The notes: generated by a model from the sequence alone, not told the origin. A DNA stretch of 64,000 bases from Weeksellaceae bacterium (GCA_019459455.1 JAIBEX010000021.1:439555-503554), one strand, 5' to 3'; shown: positions 8,904-18,784, numbered from the stretch's first letter. Numbers and translations are program-made.

Positions 8904-9317
8904 ATGAAAAGAACATTTCTTCCCGGAAAAAAAATGAATTTTACTCTACCCTTAATAGCTTCAATTGCAATTTTAAGTGTTTTCTCTTCCTGTAAGGAGC
9001 GGGAGGAAGATCCAAACGAGAGCTTGAGCGTAGCATTTACGGTGCAGGCGACTCCTGGAGTGAAAATCAAGTCCGTAGTCACACAGGTCGGCACAGTACA
9101 GAGCACAAAATTTAATGTGCCGGGAACAACCTGGAGCAGCGAACCCCAAATTGTGAATACTTCGCAGGGCGCGGTTCACCTCGCATCAACAGCTGAAGGT
9201 ACCGGAGCAGACTCCAGATTAATTGTGAGAATTTTTGTTAATGGCGAGCAAAAAGCCGTAGATACTGCAAATGGTATCAACCTTATGGCAAAAACAGTGG
9301 TTGATTTTAATAAGTAA
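8904..9317 (+). CDS. small lipoprotein of unknown function
   Basis: 137 aa. A basic N-terminus and hydrophobic segment end in a lipobox with Cys30 (V-F-S-S-C), so it should be lipid-anchored. The mature part (~105 aa) begins with acidic K-E-R-E-E-D-P and then looks all-beta, with S-L-S-V-A-F-T-V and repeated short strands, reminiscent of small beta-sandwich accessory proteins (MmpS-like), which is only a resemblance. A second Met at residue 11 is an alternative start. It has its own promoter box and a strong terminator, so it is a single-gene unit. Confidence 0.75.
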   Translation: MKRTFLPGKKMNFTLPLIASIAILSVFSSCKEREEDPNESLSVAFTVQATPGVKIKSVVTQVGTVQSTKFNVPGTTWSSEPQIVNTSQGAVHLASTAEGTGADSRLIVRIFVNGEQKAVDTANGINLMAKTVVDFNK

Positions 9318-9338
9318 ACCTTAGAAATAGAGAAACAA

Positions 9339-9370
9339 AATCCCGGAAAGCATTTTCCGGGATTTTTTTT
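9339..9370 (+). terminator. Rho-independent terminator
   Basis: Perfect 11-bp stem (9339-9349 with 9354-9364), 4-base loop, followed by a run of T. Lies 21 bases after the lipoprotein stop and before the 3' end of the minus-strand desaturase. Confidence 0.9.
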
Positions 9371-9409
9371 GATGCTGTTAAGCCGTTACTGAAGTGATTC
9401 TTACTGTTA

Positions 9410-10162
9410 TCAGATTTCTCTTTGCACTGGTGCCACAGGATTCAGCTTAATCAGTTTCATTTTGTCAAGTAGGACCATGATGTAATAGGTAACATCGATC
9501 TCGTGCCACCGTACACCGCCAAAATTTGCTCTGCCACCGTATTTGTGATGGTTATTATGATATCCTTCGCCCATCATGAGCCAGTCAAAACGGAACAGGT
9601 TCTTGGAGGTATCTGAAACCTTGAAGTTCACGTAACCATAAATATGACCAAACCAATTGATAATGACCCCATGAATAGGTGCCATCATGTAGGCCATTGG
9701 AAGCAGCAGCCACTGCCACCATGCTGTTGCAAAGATATAGAAGAAGGCCGTATAAGCAACAGCCCAGCCAATCCTGGATCCCCATGAACTCGCAAATCTG
9801 TCAAATTTTTCCCACTGAGGGACATTCTTAGTGAATTTTTCCTCAATCTTCATCTTTTGCTGGTTGATTTGCTGATAGCTCGATTTGGTGCGCCACATCA
9901 TCGTGAAAAGATTGTGGTCGTATTTGGGGGAGTGCGGGTCTTTTTCCGTGTCAGCATATGCATGGTGCATACGGTGCATAACCCCATAACCGTATGCAGA
10001 AAGATAGTTGGAGCCCTGCGTAACCCAAGTGAGAACATAGCAGATCTTCTCGCCGAATTTGGACATTTTAAAAGTCTGGTGCGCCGCGTAACGGTGCAGA
10101 AAGAAAGTCTGAAAGAAGAGTCCTGAATACCACAGAACGATAATAAAGATAACAATGGTCAT
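9410..10162 (-). CDS. acyl-CoA/fatty-acid desaturase
   Basis: 250 aa integral membrane di-iron desaturase. The three histidine boxes are HRYAAH (near residue 23), HRMHH (near 67) and HNNHH (near 199), with hydrophobic hairpins between them. The short length and the box pattern match bacterial stearoyl-CoA-9-desaturase-like enzymes that make unsaturated membrane acyl chains using O2. A TAACTTTG box reads toward it 19 bases upstream, so it is probably transcribed alone even though tyrS lies upstream on the same strand. Confidence 0.9.
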   Translation of the reverse strand: MTIVIFIIVLWYSGLFFQTFFLHRYAAHQTFKMSKFGEKICYVLTWVTQGSNYLSAYGYGVMHRMHHAYADTEKDPHSPKYDHNLFTMMWRTKSSYQQINQQKMKIEEKFTKNVPQWEKFDRFASSWGSRIGWAVAYTAFFYIFATAWWQWLLLPMAYMMAPIHGVIINWFGHIYGYVNFKVSDTSKNLFRFDWLMMGEGYHNNHHKYGGRANFGGVRWHEIDVTYYIMVLLDKMKLIKLNPVAPVQREI

Positions 10163-10181
10163 GTAAAGAAGTACTTTTATG

Positions 10182-10189
10182 CAAAGTTA
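10182..10189 (-). promoter_or_regulatory. -7 box of the desaturase gene
   Basis: Reads TAACTTTG on the minus strand, 19 bases before the ATG. Confidence 0.55.
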
Positions 10190-10251
10190 TCCCAATTCAA
10201 CAGTACTTGCATGGGGTTTGTGAATTTTTAACGAAGGTTCGCATATGAATA

Positions 10252-10274
10252 ATGCCGAAGTTGTACTCCGGCAT
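10252..10274 (-). terminator. probable terminator of tyrS
   Basis: On the minus strand a 9-bp stem (one G-T pair) with a 5-base loop lies 15 bases after the tyrS stop. The following sequence is AT-rich but without a long T run, so it may be a weak terminator. Confidence 0.55.
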
Positions 10275-10289
10275 CATTTTGTATTCAAT

Positions 10290-11585
10290 CTAAACCGCTT
10301 TGACGATGAAATAATTTTTCTTTCCTTTCTGAAGGAGTAAAAACTTCCCGTCAATCAGATCTTTTTCTGAAACGTCAAAGGTATCATTTACTTTCTCCTT
10401 GTTTATGGAAATTGAGTTTCCCTGGAGTTCCCTTTTTGCTTCCCCTTTGGATTTCAGGAAACCGGATTTTTCAGAGATCAGATCGATGATACTGCTTCCC
10501 AAAACTTCATCTTTGCTTATCTCCTTCTGCGGCACCCCATCAAATACTTCCAGAAAAGTGGCTTCATCGAGGTTAACCAAATCTTCTGCAGTGGAACGTC
10601 CAAAAAGTATTTCTGATGCTTTAACGGCTTTAGCATACTCTTTACTGTTATGTACCCACACAGTCACTTCTTCCGCGAGTTTTTTCTGAAGTTTTCTTTC
10701 ATGTGGCGCCGTTTGGTGGTCAGTAATTAACTGTTCAATCGCCTCCTTACTGAGGAAAGTGTAAAATTTAATAAAACGTTCTGCGTCTTCATCGGTTGCA
10801 TTAACCCAAAACTGGTAAAAACGGTAAGGGGAAGTCCTTTTAGGATCCAGCCAGAAATTCTCACCACTTTCGGATTTCCCAAACTTAGAGCCGTCTGATT
10901 TTGTGATGAGCGGCACCGTGAGCGCGTAAGCTTCACCCTGCACTTTCCTCCTGATGAGTTCGGTACCGGTCGTGATGTTTCCCCACTGGTCGGAACCTCC
11001 CATCTGCAGTTTAACGTTATTTTCTTTGTAAAGATGAAGGAAATCGTATCCCTGCAGCAACTGATAGGTAAACTCGGTAAAACTCATTCCTTCCGCGCCG
11101 TTTTCCCCCGTAATCCGCTTTTTTACGGATTCCTTCGCCATCATATAATTAACGGTAATGTTTTTGCCCACTTCACGTACAAAGTCCAGGAAACTGAACG
11201 CCTTCATCCAATCGTAATTGTTTACCAGTTCAGCTTTATTGGCCTCATTACCTTCAAAATTAAGAAATTTGGAGAGCTGATTCTTAATGCAGTCCACATA
11301 GTGATTCAAGGTAGTCTCATCAAGCAGATTCCGCTCGCTTGATTTTCCGGAAGGGTCGCCTATCATCCCCGTAGCTCCTCCTACCAAGGCGATGGGCTTA
11401 TGACCATGCTGCTGAAAATGCGCCAGAATCTTGATCTGAATCAGACTTCCAATATGCAGTGAATCCGCGGTGGGATCAAACCCGATGTAAGCGGAAGTGA
11501 CTTCTTTGTTCAGCTGTTCCTCGGTTCCGGGCATCATATCAGCAAAAAGGCCGCGCCATTTCAGTTCTTCAATAAAAGGATTCAT
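10290..11585 (-). CDS. tyrS: tyrosyl-tRNA synthetase
   Basis: Charges tRNA-Tyr. 431 aa class I synthetase of the bacterial TyrS type: HIGSL in place of HIGH near residue 48, the tyrosine-binding Q-G-Y-D and [10 protein letters not shown] segments, KFGKS as the KMSKS loop, and an S4-like RNA-binding domain in the last ~70 residues. The frame is open to 11606, but a perfect promoter box lies at 11604-11611, which makes the ATG at 11585 ([12 protein letters not shown]) the credible start. Confidence 0.96.
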   Translation of the reverse strand: MNPFIEELKWRGLFADMMPGTEEQLNKEVTSAYIGFDPTADSLHIGSLIQIKILAHFQQHGHKPIALVGGATGMIGDPSGKSSERNLLDETTLNHYVDCIKNQLSKFLNFEGNEANKAELVNNYDWMKAFSFLDFVREVGKNITVNYMMAKESVKKRITGENGAEGMSFTEFTYQLLQGYDFLHLYKENNVKLQMGGSDQWGNITTGTELIRRKVQGEAYALTVPLITKSDGSKFGKSESGENFWLDPKRTSPYRFYQFWVNATDEDAERFIKFYTFLSKEAIEQLITDHQTAPHERKLQKKLAEEVTVWVHNSKEYAKAVKASEILFGRSTAEDLVNLDEATFLEVFDGVPQKEISKDEVLGSSIIDLISEKSGFLKSKGEAKRELQGNSISINKEKVNDTFDVSEKDLIDGKFLLLQKGKKNYFIVKAV

Positions 11586-11603
11586 TTTCTTAAAAATTTC
11601 GTG

Positions 11604-11611
11604 CAAAGATA
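11604..11611 (-). promoter_or_regulatory. -7 box of tyrS (also decides the start)
   Basis: Reads TATCTTTG on the minus strand, 18 bases before the ATG at 11585. It overlaps the alternative upstream start codon, which argues against that start. Confidence 0.6.
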
Positions 11612-11653
11612 CAGGTTTTCACGGTCACACCGAAAGGGATAAAACGCGCTTTG

Positions 11654-12481
11654 TTATTCAGTGGCTCTACTTACAGCGTGATTTTCCTTTTGTATTCTTT
11701 TATAAGTCCTTGAGCTCAGGCCGATGCTGAATTCAAAAAGAATGAGGAGTGGAATGGCCGCCATCATCATACTGATGACATCGGCAGGGGTAATAACCGC
11801 CGCTATTACCATAATCAGCACAATTGCGTGCCTTCTGTAGGTTTTCAGGAATTTGGGAGTTAGGATCCCGATGGTGGTCAGGAAGTACACAATAATCGGG
11901 AAAAGAAATACGATACCCATTCCCAGTACAATCTGAAAGAAGAGAGCCGTATAGTCCGAAAGGTCGTATAATGGTTCAATGATATCGGAAATTTTGAAGA
12001 GCACTGCAAAGTTGATGGCAAAAGGAAGGATAAGGTAGTAGCCGCAAAGTATCCCAATCAGGAAAAGGATCCAGACCGAATTGATCATCACCAGGGAATT
12101 GTTTTTTTCCTGCGGACGCAATGCCGGTGAAATGAACCGCCAGAGTTCCCATACAATGTAGGGAAAAGCCAATACCACACCCCCCAAAAAAGAAACCGAC
12201 ATCATGACATTGAACTGCTGGTAAAGCTTCTGGACACGAACCGGGAAATCTTTAGGAAGATCAATGGCGTCCGATCCGGTGAGGCGTTGCGATAAACTGT
12301 TAAGTACCTTGAAAGTTGGAAAATCATTCCGGACAGGCCCGAAGAAAACCTGATCCATGATCCATTCAATGTTGAAGCCCACCACGAACCCTCCGATGAT
12401 GATCGCAATGAGACATCTGATGAGGTGTCCCCGCAATTCTCCGATGTGTCCCATAAAGGACATGTCCTTACCTTCTTTCAT
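11654..12481 (-). CDS. tatC: Sec-independent protein translocase TatC
   Basis: 275 aa inner-membrane protein with six hydrophobic segments. The N-terminal cytosolic signature MSFMGHIGELRGHL corresponds to the twin-arginine recognition site of TatC, and the F-P-Y-I-V-W-E-L-W-R-F-I-S-P-A-L motif follows. TatC receives folded proteins with twin-arginine signals. No tatA/tatB gene is in the window. It sits between kdsD and tyrS on the same strand. Confidence 0.95.
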   Translation of the reverse strand: MKEGKDMSFMGHIGELRGHLIRCLIAIIIGGFVVGFNIEWIMDQVFFGPVRNDFPTFKVLNSLSQRLTGSDAIDLPKDFPVRVQKLYQQFNVMMSVSFLGGVVLAFPYIVWELWRFISPALRPQEKNNSLVMINSVWILFLIGILCGYYLILPFAINFAVLFKISDIIEPLYDLSDYTALFFQIVLGMGIVFLFPIIVYFLTTIGILTPKFLKTYRRHAIVLIMVIAAVITPADVISMMMAAIPLLILFEFSIGLSSRTYKRIQKENHAVSRATE

Positions 12482-12579
12482 TTTAAGTTTCCGGATTGAA
12501 GTTAATCAAAATTTGAAGTTGCGAAATTACTCATTTATGGGCGAAAATGGATAAGGCAGAGGCAAATATTGCATCAATG

Positions 12580-13539
12580 CTAGTTGATGCCTTCGTCCAG
12601 AAGTCTGTGGATATCGATAATCCCGAAATAGCTCCCCTGGTCCGTAACGATCAGCTGCCCGATATTCCTCTCTTTTAAAATGGCCATGGCCTCCTTAGCC
12701 AATGCATCTTTCTCGATGCTTTTTGGATGGTGACTCATGATTTCCCGTGCCGATACTTTGGCGAGATCCTGTTCGCTGAGGAGCATTCGACGCAAGTCCC
12801 CGTCTGTAATGACGCCTGTAATTTTTTCCTCATCGGTTACCACCGTGATCCCGTGAGAGGAACCGCTTACCGAAATAATGATCTCGCGGATATTGGCATC
12901 CTGCGTAACCTGCGGCTTTTGTGAGGAGAGAAACTGTTCTACTTTCGCGGTAAGGTTTTTGCCGAGACTTCCGCCCGGATGGAATTTTGCAAAATCCTTT
13001 TCCCGAAACCCGTTAAGTTCCATTAAACAGACTGCCAGTGCGTCGCCTAAAGCCATTTGTACAGTGGTTGAACTTGTGGGAGCCAGTTTGATAGGGCAGG
13101 CCTCCTTTTCCACAGCGGAATTGAGGATGACATCAGAAAACTCCGCAAGTTTTGAATTTTTATTACCTGTCATCCCTATCAGTGCTGAAGAATATTCTTT
13201 CAGAAAAGGCAGCAGATTAACGATTTCCGGAGAGTTTCCGGAATTAGAGATGCAGAGGACCACATCGGTCTTTTGGATCACCCCCAGATCTCCGTGAATG
13301 GCCTCTGATGCGTGAAGAAACTGCGCCGGAGTGCCTGTCGAGTTTAGGGTGGCTACAATTTTGTTCCCGACATGGGCCGATTTTCCTATCCCGACAATGA
13401 TTAGTTTTCCTTTGCCTGAGTTGATGATCTCAACTGCTTTCAGAAAATTGGCGTCCAAACGGTTTCTCAGACTTTCAAGTTCAGCTATTTCAATGGCTAC
13501 CGCTTCTTTTGCGATTTGCAGAATGTGATTTTGATTCAT
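12580..13539 (-). CDS. kdsD: KpsF/GutQ-type arabinose-5-phosphate isomerase
   Basis: 319 aa. N-terminal SIS sugar-isomerase domain with GIGKSAHVG and ISNSGNSPEI, followed by two CBS domains (from about residue 200 to the end, with the G-V-I-T-D-G-D-L-R-R motif). Converts ribulose-5-phosphate to arabinose-5-phosphate, precursor of Kdo in lipopolysaccharide. Length is standard. Head of the minus-strand run kdsD-tatC. It diverges from recQ across a 234-base AT-rich gap. Confidence 0.93.
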   Translation of the reverse strand: MNQNHILQIAKEAVAIEIAELESLRNRLDANFLKAVEIINSGKGKLIIVGIGKSAHVGNKIVATLNSTGTPAQFLHASEAIHGDLGVIQKTDVVLCISNSGNSPEIVNLLPFLKEYSSALIGMTGNKNSKLAEFSDVILNSAVEKEACPIKLAPTSSTTVQMALGDALAVCLMELNGFREKDFAKFHPGGSLGKNLTAKVEQFLSSQKPQVTQDANIREIIISVSGSSHGITVVTDEEKITGVITDGDLRRMLLSEQDLAKVSAREIMSHHPKSIEKDALAKEAMAILKERNIGQLIVTDQGSYFGIIDIHRLLDEGIN

Positions 13540-13648
13540 CTTTTTATATTAAAATGAGCGCCTTTCGTGTTATAAGATATAAATATTTTTTAAATCTTTC
13601 CCTGTTAAAATAGTACTTCAAATATTCGGATAATGATTTTTAATTATT

Positions 13649-13673
13649 TAACTTTGGGTTAACTGCAAATTTA
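13649..13673. promoter_or_regulatory. candidate divergent promoter boxes of recQ and kdsD
   Basis: TAACTTTG at 13649-13656 reads toward recQ (117 bases before its ATG); CAAATTTA at 13666-13673 is TAAATTTG toward kdsD (126 bases away). Both are perfect box matches but far from the starts, and no spaced TTG was found, so this is tentative. The remainder of the 13540-13773 gap is AT-rich with nothing else I recognise. Confidence 0.35.
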
Positions 13674-13773
13674 GCAAACAATTTTAGATCAGGATACCGC
13701 TCGCTAATAAAGTTAGTGTGAAAATGGAAAGTTTAGCCGTGCTGCCTCTGGTCTTAGAAATGACAATAAATAA

Positions 13774-15978
13774 ATGAAAACAAATACTGCCGATCTATCT
13801 AAGGAACTCAAGAAATATTTCGGCTTCTCAAAATTTAAGGGTCATCAGGAAGAAATTATACACACTTTATTAAATGGTAAGGATGTGTTTGTTCTGATGC
13901 CGACGGGGGGCGGAAAATCCCTATGTTACCAGCTACCCGCACTTATTTCTGAAGGAACGGCAATTGTAGTTTCCCCATTGATCGCCTTAATGAAAAACCA
14001 GGTGGATGCCGTGAACGGACTGTCTTCGGATGTTGGCGTGGCACATGTGCTTAATTCTTCCCTTAACAAAACCCAGACGAAACAGGTCTTTGATGATATT
14101 ACCGCAGGAAGGACCAAACTTCTATACGTCGCACCCGAATCCTTGATTAAAGAGGAATACCTTGATTTCCTGAAGGACGTTAAGATTTCCTTTGTAGCAA
14201 TTGATGAGGCTCACTGTATTTCGGAGTGGGGACACGATTTCCGGCCGGAATACCGCAACCTTAAACTCATCATCGATAAAATCGCCGATGTACCGGTCAT
14301 TGCACTAACCGCCACGGCTACTCCTAAGGTGCAGGACGATATTCAGAAAACATTGGGTATGTCTGATGCCCGGGTTTTCAAGGAGAGTTTTAACCGCCCC
14401 AATCTGTATTATGAGGTTCGTCCTAAGGTTAATGTTGATAAGGAAATTGTACGCTTCATCAATCAGCATAAAGGAAAATCAGGGATTGTTTACTGTCTGA
14501 GCCGCCGGAAGGTTGAGGAGTTTGCCCAGCTTTTACAGGTGAACGGAATTAATGCACTTCCATATCATGCGGGTCTGGACCAAAAGACCAGGGTCGCAAA
14601 TCAGGATAAGTTTCTGATGGAAGATGCGGATGTAATCGTTGCAACCATTGCCTTTGGGATGGGAATTGATAAGCCGGATGTCCGCTTTGTGATTCATTAT
14701 GATATCCCGAAATCGCTGGAGAGCTATTATCAGGAAACAGGCCGTGCGGGACGTGACGGAGGCGAAGGAATCTGTCTTGCGTTCTATGACCCGAAAGATA
14801 TAGAAAAACTGGAAAAATTTCTGGCCCAGAAACCTGTTTCAGAACGCGAAATCGGACTTCAGCTTCTGAATGAGGTGGTGGGTTATGCCGAAACCTCCAT
14901 GAGCCGCCGACAGTACATTTTATACTATTTTGGGGAACAGTTTGATCCTGTAAGTGGAGCCGGTGCACAGATGTGTGACAATTTTGTAAATCCACCCAAA
15001 CTGAAGGACGCGACCAAAGAACTAAAAATGGTGCTGAGTCTAGTGAAGGACCTGGAAGAAAAATTCAAAACTAAGGATTTGATTTCGGTGATTGTTGGAA
15101 AGGAGAATTCCGTTACAAAATCCTACAAGCTGGAAACCACGGCTCACTTCGGAATGGGCAGGAATGAATCGGAGAACTTTTGGAAATCCATTATTCGTCA
15201 GGCTACGGTACAGAACTACTTACAGAAAGACATTGAAACCTATGGCGTCCTGAAAGTTACTGAAAAAGGGCTTAAAGTCGTGGAGGGAAAGGACAGAAAT
15301 TCCTTTCTCATTGCAGAGGACAGGCAATATGACCTAGCGCAGACCAAAGCGGACTCCGATCAGGTGCAGGTGCAGCAAAGTGGCGGCCTGGATCAGAATC
15401 TCTTCAACCAGCTGAAGGAGCTCCGGAAAACCGTAGCCAAAAAGTACGGAATTCCGCCTTATACGGTATTCATGGATCCCAGCCTGGAAGATATGACCGT
15501 TCAGTATCCGGTTAAGATTGAGGAAATAGGCAAGATTTATGGCGTAGGCGAAGGCAAAGCTAAGAAGTACGGGAAAGAGTTTGCCGATTTCATCAGCAAA
15601 TATGTCGCCGAGAACAACATTGAACGCACCCAGGATATGGTGCTTAAACAGGTGGCCAATAAATCTTCGCACAAAGTCTTCATCATTCAGAGTACCGACA
15701 AGAAAATTGATCTGGAAGATATCGCAAAGGCAAAGAATCTCAGCATGGACGACCTCTTGAAAGAGATGGAAAGCATCGTTTACCAGGGAACAAAGCTCAA
15801 TATTGACTATTATATTGACGAAAATTTTGATGAAGATATTGTGGAAGAGTTCATGGATTTCATGAAAGAATCAGACAGCGACAGCATGAAGGTCCTTTTA
15901 TCTGAATTCGGTGATGATTTAAGCGATGAGGAGGTCCGGATGCTGCGCATAAAATTCATTTCGGATGTCGCAAACTGA
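13774..15978 (+). CDS. recQ: RecQ-family ATP-dependent DNA helicase
   Basis: 734 aa 3'-5' helicase acting in recombination and fork repair. Order: helicase core with PTGGGKSLCYQ (Walker A), AIDEAHCISEWGHDFRPEY (motif II), T-A-T-A-T motif, IVYCLSRRKVEE, and QETGRAGRDG (motif VI); RQC region (~370-510); HRDC domain (~545-625); an acidic C-terminal extension of ~100 residues. The zinc-binding part of the RQC is degenerate: of the usual four Cys only one (C401, in AQMCDN) can be seen. Diverges from kdsD and is the first of three large plus-strand genes, each with its own spacing. Confidence 0.95.
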   Translation: MKTNTADLSKELKKYFGFSKFKGHQEEIIHTLLNGKDVFVLMPTGGGKSLCYQLPALISEGTAIVVSPLIALMKNQVDAVNGLSSDVGVAHVLNSSLNKTQTKQVFDDITAGRTKLLYVAPESLIKEEYLDFLKDVKISFVAIDEAHCISEWGHDFRPEYRNLKLIIDKIADVPVIALTATATPKVQDDIQKTLGMSDARVFKESFNRPNLYYEVRPKVNVDKEIVRFINQHKGKSGIVYCLSRRKVEEFAQLLQVNGINALPYHAGLDQKTRVANQDKFLMEDADVIVATIAFGMGIDKPDVRFVIHYDIPKSLESYYQETGRAGRDGGEGICLAFYDPKDIEKLEKFLAQKPVSEREIGLQLLNEVVGYAETSMSRRQYILYYFGEQFDPVSGAGAQMCDNFVNPPKLKDATKELKMVLSLVKDLEEKFKTKDLISVIVGKENSVTKSYKLETTAHFGMGRNESENFWKSIIRQATVQNYLQKDIETYGVLKVTEKGLKVVEGKDRNSFLIAEDRQYDLAQTKADSDQVQVQQSGGLDQNLFNQLKELRKTVAKKYGIPPYTVFMDPSLEDMTVQYPVKIEEIGKIYGVGEGKAKKYGKEFADFISKYVAENNIERTQDMVLKQVANKSSHKVFIIQSTDKKIDLEDIAKAKNLSMDDLLKEMESIVYQGTKLNIDYYIDENFDEDIVEEFMDFMKESDSDSMKVLLSEFGDDLSDEEVRMLRIKFISDVAN

Positions 15979-16110
15979 TTTGGTACCACCCTTAAAATTC
16001 TGTTAAGTTGCCTGATGTGCACTGCGTTGATTTATTCAACAAATTGGTTAGCATTCAAAACCAACATTTTAGCAAATTCCTATGATTACACTCATACTTC
16101 CTTTCAAAAA

Positions 16111-16187
16111 TTGTTAACTTTTAAAGTGTATAAAATATTTTTTGATTTGATAGTCAGCCTGTTGACTAAAATTATTTGTTAACTTTT
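16111..16187. repeat. direct repeats and palindrome upstream of nrdJ
   Basis: The 12-mer TTGTTAACTTTT occurs at 16111-16122 and again at 16176-16187 (65 bases apart). Between them is a perfect inverted repeat TAGTCA-N6-TGACTA at 16151-16168. The 259-base gap before nrdJ is very AT-rich and shows no perfect TAnnTTTG box near the start. The arrangement looks like operator sites but could be chance in AT-rich DNA. Confidence 0.4.
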
Positions 16188-16237
16188 TTTTATTCAGATT
16201 ATCTTCAGTAAATTTATTTCGTTAAAAAAACGATATA

Positions 16238-18784
16238 ATGGAGACAATAAAATTTGCTAAAAAATCACAAAGATTTACCTACGGTGATGCCTATACCAGC
16301 ACTCTGGAATATTTTGAAGGGGACGATTTGGCCGCGAAAGTGTGGGTCAGTAAGTATGCACTGAAGGATTCGGAAGGTAATATCTATGAACAGACGCCAG
16401 ACGATATGCACCGAAGGATTGCCGGTGAAATTGCAAGAATAGAGGCCAAATACCCTAATCCGCTTTCCCAAGAGGAAGTTTTCGGACTGATTAAAAAATT
16501 CAAATACATTATTCCTCAGGGAAGCCCAATGACGGGAATAGGGAATGATTTTCAGATTGCATCCCTTTCCAACTGTTTCGTTATCGGCAGCGGTACTGAC
16601 AGTGATTCCTACGGAAGCATTATGAAAATTGATGAGGAGCAGGTTCAGTTGATGAAAAGGCGCGGCGGTGTAGGTCATGACCTTTCCCATATCCGCCCGA
16701 AAGGTTCTCCTGTGAAAAACTCAGCATTGACTTCCACCGGCCTTGTTCCGTTTATGGAACGGTACTCCAATTCCACCCGTGAAGTAGCACAAGACGGCAG
16801 AAGAGGCGCTTTGATGCTCTCCGTTTCCGTAAACCATCCTGATTCCGAAGATTTTGTAAATGCTAAACTGGAGCAGGGCAAGATCACCGGCGCCAATATC
16901 TCGGTGCGGATCGATGATGAGTTTATGAAAGCCGTGGTTGGAAAGGCCCATTATGTTCAGAAATATCCGATTCACAGCAACAATCCGAAGTTCAGTAAAG
17001 AAATTAAAGCCACTGATCTTTGGGATAAGATCATCCACAATGCCTGGAAATCTGCCGAGCCCGGAGTACTCTTTTGGGACACGATTATCCATGAATCCTT
17101 ACCGGATTGTTATGCCGATTTAGGTTACGAAACGGTTTCCACGAACCCGTGCGGCGAGATTCCGCTCTGTCCTTATGATTCCTGCAGACTTTTGGCGGTA
17201 AATCTGTTCTCTTATGTTGAAAATCCCTTTACCAGTAACGCAAAATTCAACTTTGATCTCTTTAAAGAGCACGTGGGATCTGCCCAAAGGATGATGGACG
17301 ATATTATCGACCTCGAAATGGAAAAAATAGACGCCATTTTATTAAAAATTGATGCCGATCCTGAAGCTGATGAGATTAAGGCTACCGAAAGAAACCTCTG
17401 GCTGAAAATTAAGAAGAAAACAATCGAGGGCCGCAGAACCGGAGTCGGAATTACGGCGGAAGGGGATATGCTGGCTGCTTTAAACATTCAGTACGGCAGT
17501 AAAGACGGCAATGAATTTTCTACTTTGGTCCATAAAACCTTAGCACTCGCGGCGTACCGTTCATCGGTTATAATGGCGAAAGAGAGAGGTGCTTTTGCAA
17601 TTTATGATGCAAAAAGGGAAGAGAAAAATCCGTTTATACTCAGGATGAAGGAAGCCGATCCGCAGCTATATACCGACATGAAAAAATTCGGCAGAAGAAA
17701 TATAGCCTTACTGACAATCGCCCCTACAGGAAGCACCTCGCTGATGTCTCAGACTACTTCGGGCATTGAACCCGTATTCCTTCCCGTATACAAAAGACGC
17801 AGAAAAGTAAATCCAAATGATCGGGACATCCGGGTTGATTTTGTAGATGAAACTGGGGATTCATGGGAGGAATACATCGTCTTTCACCACCGCTTTAAGG
17901 AATGGATGGAAGCGAGCGGTATCGATACAGACAGAAAGTATACGCAGGAAGAAATCAATAAGATCATTGAGATTTCACCATATTATAAAGCCACCTCCAA
18001 TGATGTGGACTGGCTAAGCAAGGTGGAGATGCAGGGCGCCATACAGAAATGGGTGGACCATTCCATTTCGGTGACGATTAATATCCCTCACGACGCCACG
18101 GAAGAACTCGTGAACCAACTCTATATCAAAGCCTGGGAAGTAGGCTGCAAAGGTGTTACCGTGTACCGTGATGGGTCGCGTTCAGGAGTTTTGATTTCCA
18201 ATGAAGAAAAGAAAGAGGAAACTTCGGTCCACACCACGTTCCCAACCAAAAGGCCACAGGTTTTAGAGGCTGAAATTGTCCGGTTCCAGAATAACAAAGA
18301 CAAATGGATTGCTTTTGTGGGATTGATCGACAAAAAACCTTATGAAATCTTTACTGGATTGGCCGATGATGAAGAAGGAATTGCCCTTCCGCGTTGGGTA
18401 AACGAAGGCCTGATTATCAAAAACCGGGATGAGGACGGAAAATCAAGATACGATTTCCAGTTCACAAACCTTAGGGGTTATAAAACCACAATTGAGGGGC
18501 TTTCGCACAAGTTCAATCCGGAATTCTGGAACTATGCGAAACTGATTTCGGGCACGTTAAGACAGGGAATGCCGATTGAAAATGTGGTCGAACTCATCAA
18601 CCGCCTTGAACTCGATTCCGAATCCATCAACAACTGGAAAGCTGGCGTTGCCCGTGCGTTGAAACGGTATATCGCCGACGGGACTGAAGCAGGAGGAAAA
18701 TGTTCGAATTGCGGCTCCGATCAGGTCGTTTACCAGGAAGGGTGTCTGATCTGTAAGAATTGCGGAAGTTCTAAATGTGGATAA
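16238..18784 (+). CDS. nrdJ: adenosylcobalamin-dependent (class II) ribonucleotide reductase
   Basis: Reduces ribonucleotides to deoxyribonucleotides using a radical from coenzyme B12, independent of oxygen. 848 aa. Seen: S-N-C-F-V-I-G (first redox Cys), GGVGHDLSHIRPKGSPV, NPCGEIPLC (active-site Cys plus Glu), IAPTGSTSLMSQTTSGIEP, and a C-terminal tail with CSNCG and CLICKNCGSSKCG, i.e. a zinc-ribbon plus redox-active cysteines as in large NrdJ forms. Upstream is an AT-rich 259-base gap with direct repeats. A cobalamin adenosyltransferase that could supply its cofactor lies at 31.7 kb. Confidence 0.96.
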   Translation: METIKFAKKSQRFTYGDAYTSTLEYFEGDDLAAKVWVSKYALKDSEGNIYEQTPDDMHRRIAGEIARIEAKYPNPLSQEEVFGLIKKFKYIIPQGSPMTGIGNDFQIASLSNCFVIGSGTDSDSYGSIMKIDEEQVQLMKRRGGVGHDLSHIRPKGSPVKNSALTSTGLVPFMERYSNSTREVAQDGRRGALMLSVSVNHPDSEDFVNAKLEQGKITGANISVRIDDEFMKAVVGKAHYVQKYPIHSNNPKFSKEIKATDLWDKIIHNAWKSAEPGVLFWDTIIHESLPDCYADLGYETVSTNPCGEIPLCPYDSCRLLAVNLFSYVENPFTSNAKFNFDLFKEHVGSAQRMMDDIIDLEMEKIDAILLKIDADPEADEIKATERNLWLKIKKKTIEGRRTGVGITAEGDMLAALNIQYGSKDGNEFSTLVHKTLALAAYRSSVIMAKERGAFAIYDAKREEKNPFILRMKEADPQLYTDMKKFGRRNIALLTIAPTGSTSLMSQTTSGIEPVFLPVYKRRRKVNPNDRDIRVDFVDETGDSWEEYIVFHHRFKEWMEASGIDTDRKYTQEEINKIIEISPYYKATSNDVDWLSKVEMQGAIQKWVDHSISVTINIPHDATEELVNQLYIKAWEVGCKGVTVYRDGSRSGVLISNEEKKEETSVHTTFPTKRPQVLEAEIVRFQNNKDKWIAFVGLIDKKPYEIFTGLADDEEGIALPRWVNEGLIIKNRDEDGKSRYDFQFTNLRGYKTTIEGLSHKFNPEFWNYAKLISGTLRQGMPIENVVELINRLELDSESINNWKAGVARALKRYIADGTEAGGKCSNCGSDQVVYQEGCLICKNCGSSKCG

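Noticed and set aside
15979..16237. Cobalamin riboswitch before nrdJ
   Set aside because: Looked for the B12 box and the conserved loop; neither is present, and the gap is simply AT-rich with repeats.
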